NCBI GenBank assembly: GCA_964578625.1
Contig: CAZODQ010000004.1
Span: 25,554-89,553 of the forward strand
Source: CAZBSE01 sp964578625
GTDB lineage: Bacteria; Actinomycetota; Humimicrobiia; Humimicrobiales; Humimicrobiaceae
Direction: 5' to 3'
DNA: 64,000 nt
Made by a program: the position numbers and the translations under genes. The stretch's first letter is position 1. Each line of letters begins with the position of its first letter. The notes below the pieces were generated by a model. It had not been told where the DNA came from, made no database searches, and saw only the letters and a list, made by a program, of their open reading frames with translations. Positions 57,941 to 64,000 of this stretch are shown here, in pieces.

Positions 57941-58714
57941 CTAACTAGTATTCTGTGCAAGATATGCCGCTCCAAGTGCCCCGGTTATCTGGGGCTCGTC
58001 AGGGATTTTTATTTTAACTCCGAGTTTTTCTTCCAGTGCTTTTACCACCCCTAAATTTTTAGCCACTCCTCCGGTCATGCAGACCGGTTCCTCAAGTCCT
58101 ATTCTTTCAACCATTGAAGTTATCCTATTTGCTATGGAATAAATAAGACCTTTTATTATTTTATTTTTATCTGTTCCCTGTCCGATCAGTGAGACTATCT
58201 CAGATTCGGCAAATACAGTACAGGTTGAAGTTATGTCCACCTTATCGTTTGTTTTAATGAAAATTGGGGCAAACTGCTCAAGGTCTATTTCCATTGCCTT
58301 TGCCATGACTTCTAAAAACCTGCCGGTACCTGCAGCACACTTGTCATTCATCAGAAAGTCAATGGGATTTCCTTCTTCAAGTTTTATTACCTTGCTGTCC
58401 TGTCCGCCGATATCGATCACTGTTTTCAGGTCAGGAAATATGGATATTGCTCCCCGGGCATGGCAGCTGATCTCGGTTATGTTTTTATCTGCAAAGGGAA
58501 TATTTATTCTTCCGTAACCTGTGGCGACAATTGCTTTGATATCATCACTTTTAAGACCTGCCTTGTTTAGGGTATCCTCATATGCTTTTTTTGCCGCATT
58601 TTTACTGTTGGAGCCGGTCAGGGAAATAGCATAGGTTAAGATTTTGTTATTTTGACCATCTAGTACCACTGCTTCGGTTGAGACCGAACCCACATCGATT
58701 CCACAGGTATACAT
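57941..58714 (-). CDS. 2-hydroxyacyl-CoA dehydratase activator (BadF/BadG/HgdC family ATPase)
   Basis: The 257-residue ASKHA ATPase is a homologue of the HgdC/CompA activator. GIDVGSVSTEAVVLD starts the protein, VIDIGGQDSKVI is the phosphate loop, and NDKCAAGTGRFLE and TSTCTVFAESE supply the Cys that hold the bridging 4Fe-4S cluster of the dimer. It drives an electron at very low potential into the dehydratase at the cost of ATP. AGAAAGGAGAAG precedes the ATG. It closes a three-gene run with two dehydratase subunits. Confidence 0.93.
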   Translation of the reverse strand: MYTCGIDVGSVSTEAVVLDGQNNKILTYAISLTGSNSKNAAKKAYEDTLNKAGLKSDDIKAIVATGYGRINIPFADKNITEISCHARGAISIFPDLKTVIDIGGQDSKVIKLEEGNPIDFLMNDKCAAGTGRFLEVMAKAMEIDLEQFAPIFIKTNDKVDITSTCTVFAESEIVSLIGQGTDKNKIIKGLIYSIANRITSMVERIGLEEPVCMTGGVAKNLGVVKALEEKLGVKIKIPDEPQITGALGAAYLAQNTS

Positions 58715-58732
58715 TCTTCTCCTTTCTTTTAA

Positions 58733-60022
58733 TTATGTTTTAGAATTTAAAATTTCTAAAAATCCCTGCATCCTGGTCTTTATCTGACCGTGTGAGGAGT
58801 TGTTCTGATCCACACAATCTCCGTCCAGAACCAGAGTGGGAATACCTAATTTCTTAAGGTTGTCTTTGATGATCCTCGCCCCTCCGTTGCTCTGCCTGCA
58901 TCCCCAGTGTGAAAACAAGATAGTTCCATCGATTTTATAATCCCTGGCAAGATTAAGGATTACCTTAATGCGATTATCGATTTTACCTCCAAGGAAGTGG
59001 GAAAGCATTTTTTTTGCAAGACTTTCAAAAGGTTTTAGCGGGTCAAGTTCTGGCCAGTAAACATAATTTATTTCTTCAAAGGCTACTATGCAGTTTTCTT
59101 TTTTGAGAATATCAAAGATTTCACTTTTATAGTAAGGCTTGAGGTGAAGCCATAGGATCCTTTTTGGAGGGCTCTTTCTATTGAGATTCTTATCCGGCTG
59201 TTTGTCCTGATATTTTTTTAGTTCCCTGTACATATATTTATAAAGGGTGACAGCTTTTTCGGTCCCGGCAAGTACATGGAAGGGTAGAATATAATTAAGA
59301 GCATTAAAATAGGGAGGATAGTCTGTAAGAGTTTTTCTTATATCATTGACTTTGACAGCCCACTTTCTGAATTCATTTGAAAGACTTAAGACTTCTTTAA
59401 ATTTAGAATTATCAGGTTTCCTGCCTGTTTTGGAGCTTATATCCATATATATATTTTTTATCTGCCCGGTAAGGTACCGAAGAGATTCTTTTGAATACTC
59501 GTATGGAACATCAATAAGATAGAAATTTTTTTCAATATTATATTTCTTTGAGTATATGTAAAAGGATTTCTGGGCAGCGTCACAGGCCAGATTTGTTGTT
59601 AAGATAAAGTCAGGTTTTGGAAATACATCAAGCTCTACTGCGCCGGAAGCGCTTCTGTGGAAAGTACACAGATCCTGTGAATACCAGTTTGATGAGGACT
59701 GTTTAATCGTCTGGTCTGCTATCCCCAATCCTGCTGTAAAACCTGCCATTACTTCCGGCGGGAACGGTGTGACTTCAAGTGCGTGCAGCATCTCATATGG
59801 TATAAAAAGCGATCCATATCCTATAGGGCGGCTGTTACCGGAATAGGCATCCCTTAAGCTTTCTATGGTAAAAATATTCAGGTATTTATTAGAAACCGAG
59901 GAAAATGTACTTCCATATGCATAAAGTATGGGTTTTTTAGCAATTATACCAAGCAGCCTATTTATATATTTCTGATTTAAATTCTTCTGTATACCTGTTT
60001 TTAACCTGTCTTTTATACCCAT
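58733..60022 (-). CDS. 2-hydroxyacyl-CoA dehydratase family subunit (HgdB-like)
   Basis: The 429-residue protein belongs to the HgdB/BcrC/FldC family of Fe-S dehydratase subunits. Diagnostic are the N-terminal YGSLFIPYEMLHALEVTPFPPEVMAG, the Cys of TTNLACDAAQKSFY, GCRQSNGGARIIKDNLKKLG near the C terminus and the ending LDGDCVDQNNSSHGQIKTRMQGFLEIL. It lies between the activator and a second subunit. The heterodimer dehydrates (R)-2-hydroxyacyl-CoA or reduces an aryl-CoA, and the substrate cannot be told. Confidence 0.9.
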   Translation of the reverse strand: MGIKDRLKTGIQKNLNQKYINRLLGIIAKKPILYAYGSTFSSVSNKYLNIFTIESLRDAYSGNSRPIGYGSLFIPYEMLHALEVTPFPPEVMAGFTAGLGIADQTIKQSSSNWYSQDLCTFHRSASGAVELDVFPKPDFILTTNLACDAAQKSFYIYSKKYNIEKNFYLIDVPYEYSKESLRYLTGQIKNIYMDISSKTGRKPDNSKFKEVLSLSNEFRKWAVKVNDIRKTLTDYPPYFNALNYILPFHVLAGTEKAVTLYKYMYRELKKYQDKQPDKNLNRKSPPKRILWLHLKPYYKSEIFDILKKENCIVAFEEINYVYWPELDPLKPFESLAKKMLSHFLGGKIDNRIKVILNLARDYKIDGTILFSHWGCRQSNGGARIIKDNLKKLGIPTLVLDGDCVDQNNSSHGQIKTRMQGFLEILNSKT

Positions 60023-60038
60023 CTTGATTAAATTTATT

Positions 60039-61193
60039 TTACAGCATCTCTAAAAAAGCCTGTACCCTTGTCTTTAACTGGCCTTCTGAAAAATTATTGT
60101 ATTCCATTTCAAGATACAGCACAGGTATTCCCATCTCGTTAAATCTTTCTTTTAAGAAAGGAAAGGAATATAATACTGTATCACAGAATTTTAAACTAAT
60201 AAATATTATACCTTTTACGCTGTTTTCTATTACGGTATTTTCAATCTCTTTTAATTTTAATCCCATGTCAGCCATTCTCATGCAGGAAGGTTTATTTAAA
60301 TATCTCCTGGCCAGTGAGGCAATTAAATCCGGACTGCTTGTATCTACCTGTTTCATAAAGTACCTGCTTGAAATACAGAGGTCATCGTAAGCCAGCCTGA
60401 GTTTCATCGCTGACAGCATATTCCACAGTTTTTCTTCGTTGATGAAATTACCTATGACCATTATCCCGGGAGAGTTTTCCTTATTTGTTTTCAAAATAGT
60501 TTTGTTTTTATCACAGATTCCTTCTATAAATTCTATATATTTATCTAGATCATTTATAAACGTTTGAGGTTCAGAAGTCATAGACAGCTCCATAATCCTA
60601 TAATAGGTAGAGATATATATAAGATTTGGAAAATTTCTGAAAATCCGGCTGAAGTTTTCCATAAGTCTTCTTTTTTTATTTAAGAGAACTGTAGCATTTT
60701 TTATTTCTTTTTCTCTTATTTTAATTCCAGCCGTATTTTCAATGAACCTTTTCACATTGATAAGGTTATCTTTGAAGAAAGCTATGGAATCTTCCCCACG
60801 CAGGCGGGGGACATCCAGAAGATAAGAGGGGGAGTTCTTAAAATAAGTATTCGCAGTATCATATAATCTTCTCATTCCATCGCAGGAATTGGTAAATATC
60901 AATGCTCTGATATTGCTGATACCGGATAACAGACTGTCCCAGCTTGATTTTATATAGGGGCAGAAATTTATAGGAAAGTAACTTTCTGATTTAGCTATCT
61001 TTTTGCTTCCCATGATTCTCATAGGAGTAAACCTGCCTGCAATTATTAGTTCTTCCGGAGTATAAGTACAGAACCATCCGATCGCAGGCCTGTTATTCCT
61101 GAAGGATAGGGTATTTTTAAAAGAGCTCCGGATATCGTTTATTTTATTTTTTATCGTATAGGGGCTTTCTGTATTTTTAATATCTTGTGTCAT
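60039..61193 (-). CDS. 2-hydroxyacyl-CoA dehydratase family subunit (HgdA-like)
   Basis: The 384-residue protein is a second member of the same family, more divergent. It has GWFCTYTPEELIIAGRFTPMRIMG, the Cys-rich segment NFCPYIKSSWDSLL...FTNSCDGMRRLYD, KFCDTVLYSFPFLKE and the typical ending EMEYNNFSEGQLKTRVQAFLEML. Cys at FCPY, SCDG and KFCD would bind its 4Fe-4S cluster. It is 16 bases before the other subunit gene and forms the heterodimer with it. No CoA-transferase gene is next to it. Confidence 0.88.
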   Translation of the reverse strand: MTQDIKNTESPYTIKNKINDIRSSFKNTLSFRNNRPAIGWFCTYTPEELIIAGRFTPMRIMGSKKIAKSESYFPINFCPYIKSSWDSLLSGISNIRALIFTNSCDGMRRLYDTANTYFKNSPSYLLDVPRLRGEDSIAFFKDNLINVKRFIENTAGIKIREKEIKNATVLLNKKRRLMENFSRIFRNFPNLIYISTYYRIMELSMTSEPQTFINDLDKYIEFIEGICDKNKTILKTNKENSPGIMVIGNFINEEKLWNMLSAMKLRLAYDDLCISSRYFMKQVDTSSPDLIASLARRYLNKPSCMRMADMGLKLKEIENTVIENSVKGIIFISLKFCDTVLYSFPFLKERFNEMGIPVLYLEMEYNNFSEGQLKTRVQAFLEML

Positions 61194-61217
61194 ATTTTTT
61201 TATATTTGAGAATATAA

Positions 61218-61763
61218 TTACTGGCTTTTTATTATCTCTTCATTTCTGGTAAATTCTTCGTAGATACCCACATGTCCCCAGAAATCTTCAATATAAAATC
61301 CGTCAATTTGTCCGCTGTCTTTGCCTTCAACTGTTATTTTTACTCTATCTATTTCTTCAAACTCGGTAAGAGTGTTTACAATAGAGTAAATAGCCATAAT
61401 TTCTGTAGCAGAGCTGTGAGGTATTTCATCGAGATTGGTTATGATTTCCCTGCTGAAGTCTACGGTAGCTGTACCATCAGATATTTCTACTGAATTGACC
61501 CTGACGTTGGAAGGGATGGTAGGATAAAGATTACTGCTTTCCGGACCTTTTATAAGTTCTTCTACCACTTTTTTATAAAGATTCCCATTTGTCTGTATCT
61601 CCCTTGTTTCTTTTACAAGATAGGATTCGGTCTCTGTATATTCAGCAAAATAAAGAGAAATGCTCTGTGTACAAGAAGACAGTATAAGAAGAAAAGATAC
61701 AATCAACACAAGCAAGATACTAACAATAGAAAGTCTTTTAATATTTGTTTTGTTTTTTTTCAT
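61218..61763 (-). CDS. GerMN-domain lipoprotein
   Basis: The protein (181 residues from ATG 61763) has a basic N terminus, a hydrophobic stretch (LSIVSILLVLIVSFLLIL) and a lipobox LSSC, so it should be lipid-anchored. The GerMN domain follows with VVEELIKGPE-x-x-x-LYPTIPSNVRVNSVEISDGTATVDFS and IYSIVNTLTEFEEIDRVKITVEGK. The domain occurs in spore germination proteins and in actinobacterial lipoproteins such as LpqB. No sporulation genes are seen here. TTG 61784 is a longer alternative start. Confidence 0.87.
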   Translation of the reverse strand: MKKNKTNIKRLSIVSILLVLIVSFLLILSSCTQSISLYFAEYTETESYLVKETREIQTNGNLYKKVVEELIKGPESSNLYPTIPSNVRVNSVEISDGTATVDFSREIITNLDEIPHSSATEIMAIYSIVNTLTEFEEIDRVKITVEGKDSGQIDGFYIEDFWGHVGIYEEFTRNEEIIKSQ

Positions 61764-61982
61764 TTTTTTTCTCAATAGTCGCAATTTTTTAATAAATTAT
61801 TTACCGTATAATTTTATAGAGGTGAAAGTAAAAAGACAATATATAAATTCTCGAAGTACAAATCATTACAAAATTTGGCTTTCAGGTGGTATCATAATCT
61901 TAGTTCTGATGCTAAAGATGCTTCAGACGGAGATTGTAATAAAAGCTGTGTTTTTAATGAGAAATTTTACCGAGGTGGTAGT

Positions 61983-62504
61983 ATGGATGGTAAAAAAGCC
62001 CTGCTGGTAATAGACATGCTGAATGATTTTGTACTGGATGGGGCACCGTTAAAGGTTCCGAATATTAAAAAAATTATTGAACCTATAAAGAGGGAAATGG
62101 AAAAAGCCAGAAGCGGTGGTTACCCGGTAATTTATTTATGTGACAGCCATGATAAAAATGACAGGGAATTTAAGATGTTCCCGCCCCATGCTGTAAAAAA
62201 TACTGAAGGTTCAAAAATAATTGAGGAGCTCAAGCCTCAGGGAAAAGATATTATTATAAGGAAAAGCTCATTCTCCGGTTTTTTCAATACTGATTTAGAT
62301 AAAGTATTAAAAAGATTAGAAGTAAAGAAACTAATAGTTACTGGGGATGTTACCAATATATGTGTTCTTTATACTGTAGCGGATGCGGTAATGAGAGATT
62401 ATGAAGTCGATATAGTAAAAGATGCAGTAATCGGTTTAGATCCTGAAGGCCATAGGTTTGCACTGAAGCAGATGGAGAAAGTTCTTAAAGTAAATATAGT
62501 CTAA
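61983..62504 (+). CDS. Isochorismatase-family cysteine hydrolase, probable nicotinamidase
   Basis: The 173-residue protein has ALLVIDMLNDFVLDGAPL with the catalytic Asp, a Lys in IIRKSSFSGF and the nucleophile Cys in TGDVTNICVLYT. DSHD provides metal ligands. The gene lies ten bases before a nicotinate phosphoribosyltransferase, which makes nicotinamide to nicotinate the best reaction. ATG 61983 follows CGAGGTGG; an earlier in-frame ATG at 61875 would add an unlikely 36-residue Cys-rich stretch. Confidence 0.87.
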   Translation: MDGKKALLVIDMLNDFVLDGAPLKVPNIKKIIEPIKREMEKARSGGYPVIYLCDSHDKNDREFKMFPPHAVKNTEGSKIIEELKPQGKDIIIRKSSFSGFFNTDLDKVLKRLEVKKLIVTGDVTNICVLYTVADAVMRDYEVDIVKDAVIGLDPEGHRFALKQMEKVLKVNIV

Positions 62505-62514
62505 GGAGCAGGTA

Positions 62515-63684
62515 ATGTTTCATACTGTGGACTCTGATGATATAAAAAATGGCAGATTGACTGATATATATTTTAAAAGAACGGAAGAGGTATTAAAAAG
62601 CAGTGGGAGAAATCCGGTGGTTAAGGCTGAAATTTTTTTAAAAGGTTTCCCCTGCGGTTACAACTGGGGGATTTTGGCAGGAATAGAGGAAAGCGTGAGG
62701 CTTCTTTCAGATAAAGGCAAGGTATCGGTAAAATGTATGCCTGAAGGAACGGTATTTAAGGATTTTCAGCCTGTAATGGTAATCGAGGGCAGGTACCTTG
62801 ATTTTGGAATATTGGAGACAGCTATTTTAGGTTTCCTGTGCCAGGCGAGCGGGATAGCTACAAAAGCAGCGAGGTGCAAACTGGCTGCAGGGGATAAATT
62901 GGTTTACAGTTTCGGGGCCAGAAGGATGCACCCGGCAATAGCTCCAATGGTAGAAAGAAGTGCATTTATTGGCGGAGCGGATGGTGTTTCTACTACTCTT
63001 GGAGCGGAGCTGATTGATCAGGAACCTGTGGGAACCATACCCCACGCTCTAATTCTGATTATAGGTGATACTATAGAAGCAACAGAGGCTTTTAATAAGG
63101 TAATCGACCCCAGAATTAAAAGGATCTCTCTTATAGATACTTTTAATGATGAGAAGTTTGAGGCGATAAGGGTGGCTGAAGGACTGGGTAAGTCTTTATT
63201 CGGTATAAGGCTGGACACTCCTGCATCAAGAAGAGGAAATTTCAAAAAGATTTTAGAAGAAGTAAGATGGGAACTAAATATAAGAGGGTTTGAAAATATC
63301 AAGTTATTTGCAAGCGGCGGTCTGGATGAGGATGATATACTGGACTTAAAAGATATAGTTGATGCATTTGGTGTCGGCACAGCCATAAGTGCAGCCAGGG
63401 TAATGGATTTCTCTCTTGACATTGTAGAAATTGAAGGGAAAAAGATCTCTAAAAGAGGAAAAAAATCAGGTGCCAAGAAAGTATTAAGATGCAGGAACTG
63501 TTTTAACGATTTGGTAGTCTTAGAAGACAGGAAGGCATCTGATTACAAGTGTGTTAAATGCGGAGGTGCTTATAGTGATATTTTTATAGATGCAGTAGAT
63601 AAGGGGAAGTTGTTATATAGTTTCCCGACGGCAGTTGATATAAGGAAGACTGCTGTCGACCAGTTTAAATTTTTGGAACTTTAA
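62515..63684 (+). CDS. Nicotinate phosphoribosyltransferase (archaeal/short type)
   Basis: The 389-residue enzyme makes nicotinate mononucleotide from nicotinate and PRPP for NAD salvage. YSFGARRMHPAIAPMVERSAFIGGADG (about residues 130-156) has the active-site His and Arg, and LFASGGLDEDDI the phosphate-binding part. A Cys set CRNC...CVKC near residues 333-350 forms a C-terminal zinc ribbon, as in short archaeal-type enzymes. It is co-transcribed with the nicotinamidase-like gene. Confidence 0.92.
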   Translation: MFHTVDSDDIKNGRLTDIYFKRTEEVLKSSGRNPVVKAEIFLKGFPCGYNWGILAGIEESVRLLSDKGKVSVKCMPEGTVFKDFQPVMVIEGRYLDFGILETAILGFLCQASGIATKAARCKLAAGDKLVYSFGARRMHPAIAPMVERSAFIGGADGVSTTLGAELIDQEPVGTIPHALILIIGDTIEATEAFNKVIDPRIKRISLIDTFNDEKFEAIRVAEGLGKSLFGIRLDTPASRRGNFKKILEEVRWELNIRGFENIKLFASGGLDEDDILDLKDIVDAFGVGTAISAARVMDFSLDIVEIEGKKISKRGKKSGAKKVLRCRNCFNDLVVLEDRKASDYKCVKCGGAYSDIFIDAVDKGKLLYSFPTAVDIRKTAVDQFKFLEL

Positions 63685-63706
63685 TAGAAAGTAGAGAGGA
63701 AATTTT

Positions 63707-64000
63707 ATGGCAGTAAAATTATTTTTAATAAGACATGGTCAGACATTATGGAACGAAGAGGGAAGATATCAGGGCAATAAAGATATAGACCTGACTGAAG
63801 AAGGTATCAAGCAGGCCAGGCTTACTGCGGAATATCTGTCAGATGTAAATTTTTCAAGTATTTACAGCAGTCCTTTAAAACGGGCTGTGGATACTGCAAA
63901 TAGTATAAATAAAATAAATAAAGGAAAGAATTTAAAAATAGTAGTCAGGGAAAATTTGAAGGAAATGCATTTTGGAAAATGGGAAGGAATGAAATTCGAA
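63707..64000 (+). CDS. Histidine phosphatase-family protein (partial, runs off the window)
   Basis: The first 98 residues show the phosphoglycerate mutase-like fold: LFLIRHGQTLWNEEGRYQG at residues 5-23 with the phosphorylated His, DIDLTEEGIKQA, IYSSPLKRAVDTA and the catalytic Glu region NLKEMHFGKWEG. This matches alpha-ribazole phosphatase/PGM-like enzymes; the function is not set. AGAGAGGAAATTTT precedes the ATG. It is close behind the NAD salvage genes (22 bases), and may share their transcript. Confidence 0.88.
   Translation, partial: MAVKLFLIRHGQTLWNEEGRYQGNKDIDLTEEGIKQARLTAEYLSDVNFSSIYSSPLKRAVDTANSINKINKGKNLKIVVRENLKEMHFGKWEGMKFE

Noticed and set aside
1..64000. CRISPR arrays, transposases or prophage genes
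   Set aside because: I found no regularly spaced short repeats, no transposase or integrase reading frame and no phage structural gene in the window.

Overview
The window is AT-rich and densely coding. It looks like the chromosome of an uncultured anaerobic bacterium. It carries a [NiFe]-hydrogenase with a metV/metF pair, a route from acetyl-CoA and oxaloacetate to 2-oxoglutarate through homocitrate-synthase-like condensing enzymes, FeoAB ferrous iron uptake, an oxygen-sensitive 2-hydroxyacyl-CoA dehydratase system and thioredoxin-type arsenic resistance. The ftsB/divIC - ppx/gppA order at the left edge, and several starts that sit 4-6 bases behind a TANNNT box (possible leaderless messages), fit a deep low-GC actinobacterial lineage. 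That placement is inference; no marker gene in the window settles it.

Layout. 0-1.6 kb: divisome protein FtsB, exopolyphosphatase, tRNA-Leu(UAA). 1.6-9.4 kb: a variable region of single unrelated genes (metallo-beta-lactamase fold hydrolase, methyltransferase, seven-bladed lectin-like propeller, aldo/keto reductase remnant, old-yellow-enzyme, HXXEE membrane protein, SMP-30 lactonase) separated by degenerate intergenic repeats with a palindromic core and a tRNA-like ...CAGCCA end, then nikR and an ICMT-like methyltransferase. 9.5-13.2 kb: small membrane protein, aldo/keto reductase, Lys-rich protein, MFS transporter, PEBP protein. 13.2-17.9 kb (minus): hydrogenase small and large subunits, metV, metF and the hydrogenase maturation protease as one tight operon. 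18-22.6 kb: methyltransferase, archease-RtcB RNA ligase, three small membrane proteins. 22.7-27 kb: arsenic operon arsR-arsC-permease-thioredoxin-acr3 and a BASS transporter. 27.3-32.6 kb: two condensing enzymes, two-subunit aconitase-like hydratase and isocitrate dehydrogenase, all overlapping or nearly so. 32.6-37.6 kb: pseudopilin, diguanylate cyclase, DtxR-family repressor and feoA-feoB-small Feo protein, with matching palindromic operators before the repressor and before feoA. 37.7-45.5 kb: methyltransferase, RRM protein, sigma-70 factor, aldo/keto reductase, MFS transporter, PfkB kinase, ABC exporter. 45.7-51 kb: pabA-pabB-pabC folate operon ending in a clear terminator, then two exported proteins of unknown role. 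51.1-57.9 kb: aldo/keto reductase, nitroreductase, DHH-CBS-tRNA nucleotidyltransferase fusion, tRNA-Val(GAC), two Cys-rich DUF3795 proteins, an alkyltransferase-like protein, an AbrB-type regulator and a small Cys-rich gene broken by a stop codon. 57.9-61.8 kb (minus): 2-hydroxyacyl-CoA dehydratase subunits with activator and a GerMN lipoprotein. 62-64 kb: nicotinamidase-like hydrolase, nicotinate phosphoribosyltransferase and the start of a histidine phosphatase.

How it fits together. Hydrogen oxidation may feed methylene-tetrahydrofolate reduction directly (hydrogenase with MetVF), NikR and FeoAB would supply or control the nickel and iron, and the condensing-enzyme/aconitase/isocitrate dehydrogenase operon would make 2-oxoglutarate for glutamate. 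The most unusual observations are the hydrogenase-metVF operon, the paired condensing enzymes of which one has lost a conserved His motif, the repeat-bordered gene series after tRNA-Leu, and two genes whose reading frames appear to begin at ATT.
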